DNA from: Paenibacillus dendritiformis
Lineage (GTDB): Bacteria; Bacillota; Bacilli; Paenibacillales; Paenibacillaceae
Reading direction: 5' to 3'
Assembly: GCF_945605565.1 (NCBI RefSeq)
Contig: NZ_OX216966.1
Location: 4,766,001 to 4,830,000 of the forward strand
DNA: 64,000 nucleotides
In this document: in pieces, positions 51,296-60,031 of the stretch
Layout of the letters: each line of letters starts with the position of its first letter
Numbering within the stretch: the stretch's first letter is position 1
Program-made: the position numbers and the translations under genes
Notes under the pieces: model-generated
The model's database searches: none
What the model was told of the DNA's origin: nothing
What the model saw: the letters and a program-made list of their open reading frames with translations, nothing else

Positions 51296-52525
51296 ATGGG
51301 AAAACCGAAAAGCGCCAACCTCATCCGTACCGTCCGCTGGAAGTTCCTGCTCGTGTTCCTCGGCAGCGTGAGCCTAACCGCATTCATCATGCTGCTTGGC
51401 CGCTTGCTGGCCGGGTACTTGCTGTTAGAGCCTCCCTACAACGGACCGCTCATCTGGGCGGTGAACAATATCGGCTCGAAGCCGATCATGATCGTGACAG
51501 GTATCGCATCGTTTCTATTGTTTTATTTTCTGTTCAGCCGTCCCATCATCCGTTATCTGAACGAGATAACATACGGACTTCAGGAAATTGCCAAGGGACA
51601 ATTCGATTATGTCATTCCGGTCAAATCGTCGGATGAAATCGGATCGATCGCCTATCGGATTAACGTGTTGTCCGAAGAGTTGAACAGCTATTTGCAAGAG
51701 ATTACTTACGGACTGCAGGAGATCGCCAAGGGGGAATTTGAGCATGTCATTCCGGTAAAGCCTGCCAACGATCTCGGCCTGGTCGCCGAGAGCATCAATC
51801 ATATGAGCGCCCAACTCTATCACTCCATTCAGGAGGAGCGCAATGCCGAGAAGACGAAGAACGACCTGATTACGGGCGTCTCGCATGACCTGCGCACCCC
51901 GTTGACCTCGATTCTCGGCTTCCTTGAGCTGATCGAAAATGACCGCTACCACGATGAGGTCGAGCTGCGGTACTATGTTAATATTGCATATGAGAAAGCA
52001 TTAAGCTTGAAATATTTGATCGATGACCTGTTCGAATTCACGCGCATCAACAACGGACTTCCTCTCGAATTGACCGAACTGGACATGACCAGCTTCATCC
52101 GGCAGCTGGCGGAGGAATTCGTGCCGAGTCTGGAGAAATCGGGCATGATGTGCCGAATCAACGCCCCTTCCGAGCCGCTGTACATCATGGCGGATGGAGA
52201 CCGTCTCGTCCGATCGTATGAAAATCTCATCTCGAATGCGATCCAGTACGGCAAGTCCGGGAAGTATGTCGATATCGAGCTCGGCAAAGAAGAGGAGCAG
52301 ATCTATGTGAAGGTCACCAATTACGGCGATCCGATATCGGAGAGGGATCTGCCATATATATTCGACCGCTTCTATCGGGCGGAGCAGTCCCGTTCCAAGG
52401 AGACCGGCGGGACCGGCTTGGGACTGGCCATTACGAAGAGCATTATTGAGGTTCACGGCGGGAAGATCTCGGCGACGAGCGATCGCAACAAGACGACATT
52501 TACGACTCGCTTCCCTTGCGCCTGA
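51296..52525 (+). CDS. Sensor histidine kinase with a duplicated HAMP
   Basis: 409 residues: two membrane helices (about 17-38 and 62-81), then two nearly identical HAMP units (from residue 87 and 132, 45 residues apart, each YL.EITYGLQEIAKG.F..VIPVK), an H-box VSHDLRTPLTSILGF with His197, and the ATPase domain with NAIQYG, G1 and GTGLGLAITKSIIE. The extracytoplasmic loop is only about 20 residues, so it may sense the membrane itself or a partner. ATG 51296 follows AGGAG. Partner: the regulator just upstream. Confidence 0.92.
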   Translation: MGKPKSANLIRTVRWKFLLVFLGSVSLTAFIMLLGRLLAGYLLLEPPYNGPLIWAVNNIGSKPIMIVTGIASFLLFYFLFSRPIIRYLNEITYGLQEIAKGQFDYVIPVKSSDEIGSIAYRINVLSEELNSYLQEITYGLQEIAKGEFEHVIPVKPANDLGLVAESINHMSAQLYHSIQEERNAEKTKNDLITGVSHDLRTPLTSILGFLELIENDRYHDEVELRYYVNIAYEKALSLKYLIDDLFEFTRINNGLPLELTELDMTSFIRQLAEEFVPSLEKSGMMCRINAPSEPLYIMADGDRLVRSYENLISNAIQYGKSGKYVDIELGKEEEQIYVKVTNYGDPISERDLPYIFDRFYRAEQSRSKETGGTGLGLAITKSIIEVHGGKISATSDRNKTTFTTRFPCA

Positions 52526-52551
52526 CCCGCCGGCGCCTTCCTCATCGTTTG

Positions 52552-52606
52552 CTAAGAAAATAATAAGGATTTCCGATCCGTTTTCGTAAGATACATATTT
52601 TATACT
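52552..52606 (+). promoter_or_regulatory. TAAG half-sites and -10 box upstream of the acyltransferase
   Basis: CTAAG (52552) and ATAAG (52563) are 11 bases apart, and GTAAG (52586) follows 23 bases later. TATACT at 52601 starts 15 bases after the last half-site. The same 23 and 15 spacing is seen before the deacetylase gene. Confidence 0.5.
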
Positions 52607-52692
52607 CGTTTATAGGGCATGTTCCGCAGGAACTGGTTTAAGGCCTGCTTGAACATCTTCTTATAGATATTTCGCATGGGAGGTATGACATC

Positions 52693-53853
52693 ATGGCAAC
52701 CGGACGTGAAAAGCTGTCCGAGGTGCAGTTGGTACGCGCGATGGCGATCATCGGAGTCCTGTCCGTTCACTCGACGTCATTTGCGACGCTGCAGATGAAG
52801 GATTCCAATTTTTACTGGATGTACAGCTTCATGAATATATTTATGAAGATTGGCACACCGACATTTTTATTTCTGAGCAGCTTCGTGCTATTCTACAATT
52901 ACTTTTCGAGGCCTTTGGATTCTAAGCTCATCGGTAATTTCTACAAAAAACGGCTAAAGTACATTATCATTCCTTATTGTTTGTTCTCGGTATTTTACTT
53001 CGTCATTTTGCATTTTACTCATTACCGGGACCGTGCTCTGGACGAGACGCTGATCAAATTTTTCACCCAGTTGGCTACGGGCAAGGCGTATACGCATCTA
53101 TACTTCGTCTTCATCAGCATCCAATTCTATCTGCTGTTCCCGATTTGTCTGTGGCTGTTCAAGCGGAAGCCGGCCATCGCCAAGTGGAGCATTCCGCTCG
53201 GACTGGCCATTCAGTGGGGCTTCATCCTGCTTAATAAATACGCGCTTCAGGTGCCTAACAAAGGGAGCTGGTCGCTCGCGTATATGTCCTACTTCATGCT
53301 GGGAGCCTTTCTGGGCATCTACTATCCAAAGCTGAAGAACTGGCTCATCATCAGCCGGGAAAACGCGACCGCGCCGCGTATCGTATCCTGGATTGCCCTA
53401 TGGACGGTCGGGCTATGCGCCGGACTCGGACATGTGTACATCTGGCATACGACACGGCTGTATGGCGCAAGCTACAATTCGCTCTTGTATGAATTGATGT
53501 GGAACGTTCACACCTATACGTTCGCGATTATGGCATTTCAGATCGCGTTTCTGCTTCGGCGCCATGCTTGGCCGTGGCTCGTTAACGGAATGCATCGGCT
53601 TGGGGAAATCTCATTCGGCATTTATTTAATTCATCCATTCTTTTTGTTCGTCTATCGCAATTTCCCGCCGCATACTTCAAAATCGCCGCTCTTGCATATG
53701 TGGTATGCCGGCGGATTCTTGTCGGCGCTTATCTTGTCCTGGATTACGGTCTCCCTAACGGTGCGCTTCGTGCCTCAGTCGTGGCTTATCTTCGGGAGCA
53801 CGCCTCCACGGAAGAAAAGCAAGCCTGAACAGGGCGTGGCCGCGAGCGGCTGA
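52693..53853 (+). CDS. Acyltransferase family 3 membrane protein
   Basis: 386 residues with about ten membrane helices. The family signature is present: N-terminal SEVQLVRAMAIIGVLSVHSTSF with the catalytic His, and later GTPTFLFLSSFVLFY and GEISFGIYLIHPFFLFVY. Members O-acylate extracytoplasmic polysaccharides, teichoic acids or peptidoglycan. Location by a peptidoglycan/polysaccharide deacetylase gene and a two-component system suggests cell-wall modification. GGGAGG precedes ATG; a strong terminator follows. Confidence 0.88.
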   Translation: MATGREKLSEVQLVRAMAIIGVLSVHSTSFATLQMKDSNFYWMYSFMNIFMKIGTPTFLFLSSFVLFYNYFSRPLDSKLIGNFYKKRLKYIIIPYCLFSVFYFVILHFTHYRDRALDETLIKFFTQLATGKAYTHLYFVFISIQFYLLFPICLWLFKRKPAIAKWSIPLGLAIQWGFILLNKYALQVPNKGSWSLAYMSYFMLGAFLGIYYPKLKNWLIISRENATAPRIVSWIALWTVGLCAGLGHVYIWHTTRLYGASYNSLLYELMWNVHTYTFAIMAFQIAFLLRRHAWPWLVNGMHRLGEISFGIYLIHPFFLFVYRNFPPHTSKSPLLHMWYAGGFLSALILSWITVSLTVRFVPQSWLIFGSTPPRKKSKPEQGVAASG

Positions 53854-53861
53854 CCCTGAAT

Positions 53862-53896
53862 ACTCCGTCCCGATCTGATGCGGGGCGGAGTTTTTT
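53862..53896 (+). terminator. Rho-independent terminator after the acyltransferase gene
   Basis: ACTCCGTCCC / GGGGCGGAGT with one G-U pair, followed by TTTTTT. Confidence 0.92.
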
Positions 53897-53905
53897 GCGT
53901 CCTTA

Positions 53906-54001
53906 TTAAGGAATGCTTAAGGAAGGTGGTAATTATTTCGCGTTAGATAAGCATTTGTTAAGATTTGACTCACAAGATCATTAAGATCCTCCCTCTACAA
54001 T
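53906..54001 (+). promoter_or_regulatory. TTAAG half-sites and -10 box upstream of the deacetylase
   Basis: TTAAG at 53906 and 53917 (11 bases apart), and at 53958 and 53981 (23 apart). TACAAT at 53996 lies within CTCCCTCTACAATC, nearly the same as upstream of the gene at 48639. The last half-site starts 15 bases before the -10 box. Confidence 0.55.
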
Positions 54002-54034
54002 CTCGTTATGAGATGAACGAAGGAGGATTTTTTA

Positions 54035-55288
54035 ATGAAAGCCCGCTTATTATACCCTGCCAAAATCGCACTTGCGCTTCTGTCTTTATTCATGGTGCTG
54101 CAAGGCTGCGGCTTGAACCGAAGCGTTAAGGAGGTAGCATTCATTATAAATGGACAAAAGTTGGAGAAACCCGTCTCCGTTGTCGTGGACGACGGAACGC
54201 TGATGGTCCGGGCATCCTCTGATCAGATCTGGAAGGAATTGGGGATGTCAATCGAGGAATATTCCCCGCCGACATCATCTTCCGTCTACTATTCGAACCA
54301 GGTTGCCGTATTAATGTACCATCAGCTCGTCGACCAGCCGGATAAGAAGAAGCCTCACTTGCTGCCGGTCGATCAATTCGAGGAGCAGATGAAGCTGCTT
54401 AAGGAACGGGGATTTCATGTCATCAGCATGGATGAATATATTGATTTTATGACGGCGGGATCCTCGATTCCGGATAATGCCGTGCTGCTTACCTTTGATG
54501 ACGGCTACGAGACGTTCTATACGCACGCCTTTCCAATATTGCAGAAATTCGGCTACACCGCCACGAACTTCGTCATTGTCGCCAGCATAGACAACCAGAC
54601 CGGCAAGCCGAAGCTGACGTGGGATCAGATGCGTGAAATGAAGAAAGCCGGCATGAGCTTCTACAGTCATACATACAACTCCCACCGCCATGGCCCAATT
54701 AATGCCACAGGCAAGGAGAAGCCGATGCTGAGCCGCCATCTGTACTTGAAGGACCGAGATCGAGTCGAGACCGACGAGGAATATATCGGCCGCATTACCG
54801 GCGACCTGGCCACCGCCGAGAAGCGGCTCCGGGAAGAGCTGGGCAACACGCGCAGCATCGTCGCGTTCCCGTACGGAGCTTTTAACCAGGATGTGCTTGG
54901 CGTTCTCAAGACGCTGAATATTGAGCTCTCCTTCACCATCAAGCCGGGAATGACCAGCCGGGAAGACCGCAACGCCTTCCGTTTCAATGCGGGAACGATC
55001 AAGCAAACGCCCGAAGAGCTGATTCAGTTGCTTAGCGAAGGCGGGTATGCGAAGAAGAAGAAAAAAAATGAGGTTTATGTCCAGGTCAACGGCAAAAATG
55101 TCAATTTTAAAAAAAAACAACCCCTGTTAGAGGATGGGGACATCTTGATTCCTTTGCGGGAACTGTGCCAAATGTATAACATTGAGCTCAACTGGAACGG
55201 CTCGCAAAACACCGTTTCATTGAAAACCGATCCCGTACAGGAGGATTCCCCTGTGGATCCTGGAAGCGATGGCGTCACTTCCCCATGA
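54035..55288 (+). CDS. Lipoprotein polysaccharide deacetylase with copper-amine-oxidase N-like domain
   Basis: 417 residues. Lipobox LQGC with the lipidated Cys at about residue 25, a short linker domain, a NodB deacetylase domain (about 95-330: LLTFDDGYETF; metal His region SFYSHTYNSHRHG; FPYGAFNQDVL) and a C-terminal copper-amine-oxidase N-like domain (about 345-395). It is anchored to the outer face of the membrane and likely removes acetyl groups from peptidoglycan or a wall polymer. GGAGG precedes ATG. Ends near a convergent terminator. Confidence 0.9.
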   Translation: MKARLLYPAKIALALLSLFMVLQGCGLNRSVKEVAFIINGQKLEKPVSVVVDDGTLMVRASSDQIWKELGMSIEEYSPPTSSSVYYSNQVAVLMYHQLVDQPDKKKPHLLPVDQFEEQMKLLKERGFHVISMDEYIDFMTAGSSIPDNAVLLTFDDGYETFYTHAFPILQKFGYTATNFVIVASIDNQTGKPKLTWDQMREMKKAGMSFYSHTYNSHRHGPINATGKEKPMLSRHLYLKDRDRVETDEEYIGRITGDLATAEKRLREELGNTRSIVAFPYGAFNQDVLGVLKTLNIELSFTIKPGMTSREDRNAFRFNAGTIKQTPEELIQLLSEGGYAKKKKKNEVYVQVNGKNVNFKKKQPLLEDGDILIPLRELCQMYNIELNWNGSQNTVSLKTDPVQEDSPVDPGSDGVTSP

Positions 55289-55354
55289 CGCGTTCCTTCT
55301 TCGCGAACCTGACTTTTCGCCCGCGCCTTTCCTGCCCGAATTCAAGACCGAACC

Positions 55355-55392
55355 GAAATAGCGCTGCTGCTTAACCGCGGAGCGCTATTTTT
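55355..55392. terminator. Bidirectional terminator between convergent genes
   Basis: AAATAGCGCT / AGCGCTATTT with a 15-base loop, followed rightwards by TTTC. It lies just before the stop of the patatin-like gene. Confidence 0.8.
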
Positions 55393-56370
55393 CTATATTT
55401 TATAAGCCATGCTATGAAAAGCTTTGAACATCTCTTTGTACTTTCCGAAATCCCAACCCTTAAAGAACTCCGTGCCCGCCTCCAGGCCGGAAGCGAATAA
55501 CGCCATGCTCTGCTCCAGCGTAAGATCGAAATCAGTCGTGCCGATGCCAAGCGTCGGAATTTTGATGGTCCGGTACTGGTTATGCTTCTCGATATACCGC
55601 TGATCATGAGCGGACATCATCGTGCCGAAAATCGCTTGCAGCATCGACAGCAGCCCGGAGATCCGGTGCGGATGGTTCTCCCTCTTCCCTACCATCTGGA
55701 TTCCGATCGTCGGAATGCAGTTTTTGCCCCCGCCCGCCGCATCCTCATCGAACAGCCATAGCGGAAAATTGCTCAGCAAGCCCCCGTCGACGATATAGGA
55801 GAACTGCTTATTGAACGGCTTGCTTTTGCGCACAGCCGATTGGAAGGACTGACGGATGATAACGGGATCAAAAAAATACGGAATGCTGGTGCTCATCCGA
55901 ACGGCTCTGCTTACGAGAAATCGGTTCGGATCGATTCCGTACTGCTTAATATCGTCGGGAAGCACGAGCAGCCGCCCATTGGAAATATCCGAGGCGATAA
56001 TGCGCAGCCGGCCGGGCTTGACGTCGCCGAAGGTGCGGACCCCTTTTTCCAGCAGCCGCTGATGGACCCAGTATTCGAGCCGTTCTCCGGAATACAGGCC
56101 TTTCTTCAGCAGCAGCCGCATGGCCGGCCCAACCCATTTGACTTGAAAAATCGGAGCCCGCTGCAAAAAGGAGGAGAATGGCATCTCCATCATGAGATGG
56201 CGCATCTCTTCCGCCGAGTAGCCTGCAGCGAGGAGCGCGGCCACGACGGAGCCCGAAGAAGTCCCGGCCACGCGATGAAAGGAAAATCCGTAGTTCTCGG
56301 CGGCCTGAACCGCTCCGGCCAACGAAATGCCTTTGACGCCGCCGCCTTCAAAAACAGCATTGATTTTCAT
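55393..56370 (-). CDS. Patatin-like phospholipase (RssA type)
   Basis: 325 residues: oxyanion-hole loop FEGGGVKGISLAG, nucleophile elbow GTSSGSV, Asp of the dyad in VDGGLLSNFP. It is a cytoplasmic acyl-ester hydrolase with unknown lipid substrate; no signal peptide. ATG 56370 has AAGGGGG ten bases upstream. It follows the glycoside-hydrolase-like gene by about 100 bases on the same strand. Confidence 0.92.
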   Translation of the reverse strand: MKINAVFEGGGVKGISLAGAVQAAENYGFSFHRVAGTSSGSVVAALLAAGYSAEEMRHLMMEMPFSSFLQRAPIFQVKWVGPAMRLLLKKGLYSGERLEYWVHQRLLEKGVRTFGDVKPGRLRIIASDISNGRLLVLPDDIKQYGIDPNRFLVSRAVRMSTSIPYFFDPVIIRQSFQSAVRKSKPFNKQFSYIVDGGLLSNFPLWLFDEDAAGGGKNCIPTIGIQMVGKRENHPHRISGLLSMLQAIFGTMMSAHDQRYIEKHNQYRTIKIPTLGIGTTDFDLTLEQSMALFASGLEAGTEFFKGWDFGKYKEMFKAFHSMAYKI

Positions 56371-56468
56371 AGAGGGAATACCCCCTTCCGGCACATACGC
56401 GGATCGTATTACTGTTATGTATGCGCGGAAGAGGGCGGTTATGATGAGGTTATAGTAGTGCGGTACTT

Positions 56469-58097
56469 TTATTGCTCATAATACTGCTTCAGCCGAGCAG
56501 CCACGTCCTTCGCATTGTTCAGCAAATCCTTCGCGCTGAAGAAAATGCTGCCGGCCACGCTCTCATACTGCTTGTTGTAGTCCAGTTGGCGGATAAGCAC
56601 ATCGGCGCTGGACCAGTCCTTCTCCTTCGCGTCCGCGAGTTTGTAAGCGGCATGCCCGATATACAGATCTACGCCGGTTCCTGCCGTCTCCTTCATCCAC
56701 CAATCGACCAGCGTCTTGTAGTCTGCTGCCGAGTGGCCGATATGCCAATATATTTGCGGCGCGATGTAATCAATCCAGCCATTCTTAATCCAGGTGCGCG
56801 TATCGGCATACAGGTCATCATAGGTGTTCACGCCGGCCTTCGTATTCGAACCTGTCGGATCAAGACTCGCATTGCGCCACACTCCGAACGGGCTGACCCC
56901 GAAGCGAATATTCGCCTTGCTCGCCTTAATTTCCCCATTCAATTGCTCAATGAACTGATTGACATTGTTGCGCCGCCAATCGCCTTTGTTATTGAATACT
57001 TTGTTGTACGCTTTGTAGGAAGCGTCGTCACGGAAAGGCTCGGCAGCCTGTCCGTACGGATAGAAGTAATCATCCAGATGGACTCCGTCGATATCGTATC
57101 CGTTCACTACTTCCATAATCGTATCGATAATGAACTGGCGCGCTTCCGGCACGCCCGGATCATACATCAGCTTGCCGCCATGCTTGACGACCCAATCCGG
57201 ATGCTGCTTCGCCGGATGATCGGCCGCCAGCTTGGCTATGTCTCCCTGCACGCTGATCCGGAACGGGTTGAACCAGGCGTGGAACTCCATTCCCCGCCGG
57301 TGGGTCTCTTCGATCATATAAGCGAGCGGATCATAGCCCGGGTCCTGCCCCTGCTTGCCAGTCAGCCATTCCGACCACGGAAGAAGCTTCGAAGGGAAGA
57401 AGGCGTCCGATGTCGGTCTCACCTGAACGAAGACCGCGTTTAACCCCATACCTTGCAGCTTGTCCAGCATATCGGAATATTCCTTCTTCTGCTGCTCCGG
57501 GTTGGCCCCTTTGCGGGGATCGGCTGGCCAGTCGATATTATATACGGTGGAAATCCAAGTGCCCTTCAAGCCCTCGGTATGTATTTCTTCCGCCCCTGCA
57601 TTTCCTTGCGAACCTGTATTTCCTTGTGATCCTGTATTGCCTTGTGCTCCTGCCTCGCCCGTGAACAGATTCACCCTGCGCTCCTCCTGATTCCACTTGA
57701 CGGTCAGGCCCGTGTTCTCCCCGATGAACCGCAGCGGCACCATCGTTCGGCTGTCCCGCATCTGCGCTCCGGCGTCCAGCGCCACCTTCTCTCCGTTGAC
57801 GAGCGCCGTATCGCTGCCAATCATGAGCTGGATGACGGTGTCATCCTTGCGGAACTCCACCTCCTGCTTGCTCTTGTCCCAGCCTACCGTCGCACCCACA
57901 GCTTCCCCGACGGCGCGGAACGGAAGCATCGTTACGTTCTTCCCCGGCACTAGATAAGGTGCCACGTCGGTGACAAGCCTCTTCTGATCGAGAAAAATGG
58001 TAATGTCATTCGCCGCTGCCTGCGCAGGCGCCGCCAATCCGGCCCCGAACAGCAGCGCCGCCATCGTTCCCGACAGGAGGCGTCTCCAGATTGTCAT
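56469..58097 (-). CDS. Secreted glycoside-hydrolase-like protein (DUF187/GHL10) with copper-amine-oxidase N-domain
   Basis: 542 residues. Signal peptide (LLSGTMAALLFGAGLAAPAQA), copper-amine-oxidase N-like domain (about 30-145), a six-residue Gly/Asn/Thr/Ser/Gln repeat linker (about 148-168), and a TIM-barrel GHL10/YngK domain (about 175-540) with TWISTVYNIDWP, FVQVRPTSDAFFPS, DGVHLDDYFYP (acidic residues) and YIAPQIYWHIG. Members are thought to act on peptidoglycan-related glycans. Starts near a GAGAGAGG ribosome site. Ordered before patatin. Confidence 0.9.
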   Translation of the reverse strand: MTIWRRLLSGTMAALLFGAGLAAPAQAAANDITIFLDQKRLVTDVAPYLVPGKNVTMLPFRAVGEAVGATVGWDKSKQEVEFRKDDTVIQLMIGSDTALVNGEKVALDAGAQMRDSRTMVPLRFIGENTGLTVKWNQEERRVNLFTGEAGAQGNTGSQGNTGSQGNAGAEEIHTEGLKGTWISTVYNIDWPADPRKGANPEQQKKEYSDMLDKLQGMGLNAVFVQVRPTSDAFFPSKLLPWSEWLTGKQGQDPGYDPLAYMIEETHRRGMEFHAWFNPFRISVQGDIAKLAADHPAKQHPDWVVKHGGKLMYDPGVPEARQFIIDTIMEVVNGYDIDGVHLDDYFYPYGQAAEPFRDDASYKAYNKVFNNKGDWRRNNVNQFIEQLNGEIKASKANIRFGVSPFGVWRNASLDPTGSNTKAGVNTYDDLYADTRTWIKNGWIDYIAPQIYWHIGHSAADYKTLVDWWMKETAGTGVDLYIGHAAYKLADAKEKDWSSADVLIRQLDYNKQYESVAGSIFFSAKDLLNNAKDVAARLKQYYEQ

Positions 58098-58175
58098 GAA
58101 TCCTCTCTCTCCCTTGCATCTGATATTTCAGACTTGATCACATATTCAAGCCCTACTCTATTAGACGCACAAAAC

Positions 58176-58207
58176 AAAACATCTGTTTCTCTCGAAACAG
58201 ATGTTTT
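58176..58207. terminator. Terminator after mntR
   Basis: AAAACATCTGTTTC / GAAACAGATGTTTT, 14-base perfect stem with a TCTC loop, starting at the mntR stop codon. U-rich in both directions. Confidence 0.9.
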
Positions 58208-58635
58208 TAAGAAGATTCGTTCTCTAATTCACCGCGCACGCCGGCGAGATCCTTGATGCGTTCGGGGTCACGCTTGAAATATTCGACAAGCGCTTCGATG
58301 CACGTAATGGAATCCCAGCTCAAGTGATGCTCGATTCCTTCCACATCCGTGTAGATGTTCTCATGCTGCACGCCGATCATCTCCAGGAATTCCTCGAGCA
58401 GATGGTGGCGGTCTACTAGCCGTTTGCCGATTTTTTTGCCCTTGCTCGTCAGCACGAGCCCGCGGTATTTCTCATAGATCAGATATTGATCCTTATCCAG
58501 CTTCTGAATCATCTTCGTAACGGAAGATGGATGTACCTCCAGCCCTTCCGCAATATCCGATACACGGGCGTACCCTTTCTCATCAATCAGCTTATAAATA
58601 CGTTCCAAATAATCTTCCATGCTTGGCGTAGGCAT
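58207..58635 (-). CDS. mntR: Manganese-responsive regulator MntR
   Basis: 142 residues of the DtxR family. The N-terminal winged helix ([24 protein letters not shown]) and metal-binding residues known from B. subtilis MntR are present: Asp8, Glu11, His77 and the Glu-Glu/His of [11 protein letters not shown]. With manganese it represses Mn importers and activates exporters. ATG 58635 is preceded by GAGGGA. It is divergent from splB. The transporters it controls are not in the window. Confidence 0.95.
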   Translation of the reverse strand: MPTPSMEDYLERIYKLIDEKGYARVSDIAEGLEVHPSSVTKMIQKLDKDQYLIYEKYRGLVLTSKGKKIGKRLVDRHHLLEEFLEMIGVQHENIYTDVEGIEHHLSWDSITCIEALVEYFKRDPERIKDLAGVRGELENESS

Positions 58636-58743
58636 CAAGCGTCCCTCATTTCATCCACGATCGCTAACAATATCCATAAGATAGTGTACCATGTTCATGT
58701 AAGCAAGTTCAACCATAGCAGGGAAATACGGCTTTTTCCATGC

Positions 58744-58771
58744 GAATTTGAGTGAAAAATGAAGCATACTA
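58744..58771 (+). promoter_or_regulatory. Sigma-G-like promoter of splB
   Basis: GAATT (58744-58748), 16 bases, CATACTA (58765-58771). The -10 fits the sigma-F/G pattern CATNNTA; the -35 is one base off. B. subtilis splB is sigma-G dependent. Confidence 0.5.
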
Positions 58772-58849
58772 ACCGGGTATGATTGCCTGCCGGGAGCTTG
58801 TTGCCCGGTGCGGGCCGGCAGTAACCACTATCGAGGAGGGGCGAGCGAA

Positions 58850-59917
58850 ATGGCGTCACAATCCGAAACACAGCAGGACAAGCGGCGGGATACGCGACTG
58901 TTCGTGCCTGATCTCGTCTATTTCGAGCCGGGGGCGCTAGAATATCCGAAGGGAAAGCAGATTATGGACTGGGTCAAGTCGCGGGGGATAGAATACCGGA
59001 TGACGACATCGCATAACCGGATTATGGATTTGCCGGGGGATACCGATGCGGAGAAATACCGGATGGCGAAGCGCACCCTCGTCGTAGGCGTCCGGAAAAC
59101 ATTGACCTTCGATCAATCCAAACCTTCCGCCGAGTACGCGATTCCGATCGGAACCGGCTGTATCGGCCATTGCCATTATTGCTATCTTCAGACGACGCTT
59201 GGCGCCAAGCCCTATATCCGGGTATATGTCAACTCGGATGACATATGGGCAGCGGCCGTACGCTACATCGAAGAGCGGAAGCCGGAGATTACGCGCTTCG
59301 AAGCGTCCTGCACCTCGGATCCGCTGAGCATCGAGCATATTACCGGCAGCCTGTCCGACCTGATCGAGCGGATGGCCGATGAGCCGTTCGGGAAGCTCCG
59401 CTTCGTCACGAAGTACCATCACGTCGACCCGCTCCTCCCGCTCCGGCATGGCGGCCGCACCGATGTCCGCTTCAGCATTAACAGCGAATATGTCATTCGC
59501 CACTTCGAGCCGGCCACCTCGCGCTTCGAGGAGCGGATCGAGGCGGCCCGGCGCATCGCCGCAGCCGGTTATCCGCTTGGCTTCATCATCGCGCCGATTA
59601 TGTGGCATGACGGCTGGGAGGAAGGGTATGACCAACTGCTCGCGACGTTGTCCGGCGCCTTGCCGCGGGAAGCGAGCGAGCGGATCACGTTCGAGCTGAT
59701 TCAGCACCGCTTCACGAAGACGGCCAAAGCCGTCATCGAAAAGCGCTACCCGAAGAGCAAGCTGGAGATGAATATCGCGGAGCGCAAGTATAAGTGGGGC
59801 CGCTGGGGGCAAGGGAAATATGTCTACCCGGATGAGCGGGCGAACCGGCTGAAGGAATTCATCACCGGGCGCATCGATGAATACTTCCCTGCTTCCCGCG
59901 TGCTGTATTTTACGTAA
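58850..59917 (+). CDS. splB: Spore photoproduct lyase
   Basis: 355 residues. A radical-SAM enzyme that reverses the thymine dimer of UV-irradiated spore DNA during germination. The Fe-S cluster motif CIGHCHYC (Cys104/108/111), SAM region and the essential later Cys (Cys154 in EASCTSDPL) are intact. The N-terminus includes DLVYFEPGALEYPKGK. ATG 58850 follows GAGGAGGGG; the longer frame has no site. It stands alone between mntR and a terminator. Confidence 0.96.
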   Translation: MASQSETQQDKRRDTRLFVPDLVYFEPGALEYPKGKQIMDWVKSRGIEYRMTTSHNRIMDLPGDTDAEKYRMAKRTLVVGVRKTLTFDQSKPSAEYAIPIGTGCIGHCHYCYLQTTLGAKPYIRVYVNSDDIWAAAVRYIEERKPEITRFEASCTSDPLSIEHITGSLSDLIERMADEPFGKLRFVTKYHHVDPLLPLRHGGRTDVRFSINSEYVIRHFEPATSRFEERIEAARRIAAAGYPLGFIIAPIMWHDGWEEGYDQLLATLSGALPREASERITFELIQHRFTKTAKAVIEKRYPKSKLEMNIAERKYKWGRWGQGKYVYPDERANRLKEFITGRIDEYFPASRVLYFT

Positions 59918-59946
59918 GCCACGGATTCCGAGCGTGAACAACAACA

Positions 59947-59990
59947 AACCGGGCATGCCCTCTCCATCGGTGGAGAAAGCATGCCCGGTT
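59947..59990. terminator. Hairpin between splB and ccdA
   Basis: AACCGGGCATGC / GCATGCCCGGTT, 12-base stem with a 20-base loop. Few T follow. It serves as terminator for splB and possibly the convergent ccdA. Confidence 0.75.
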
Positions 59991-60031
59991 CTCTGATGGG
60001 CAGCATCGCGATCCTTGTTAAGATGCCGCTC

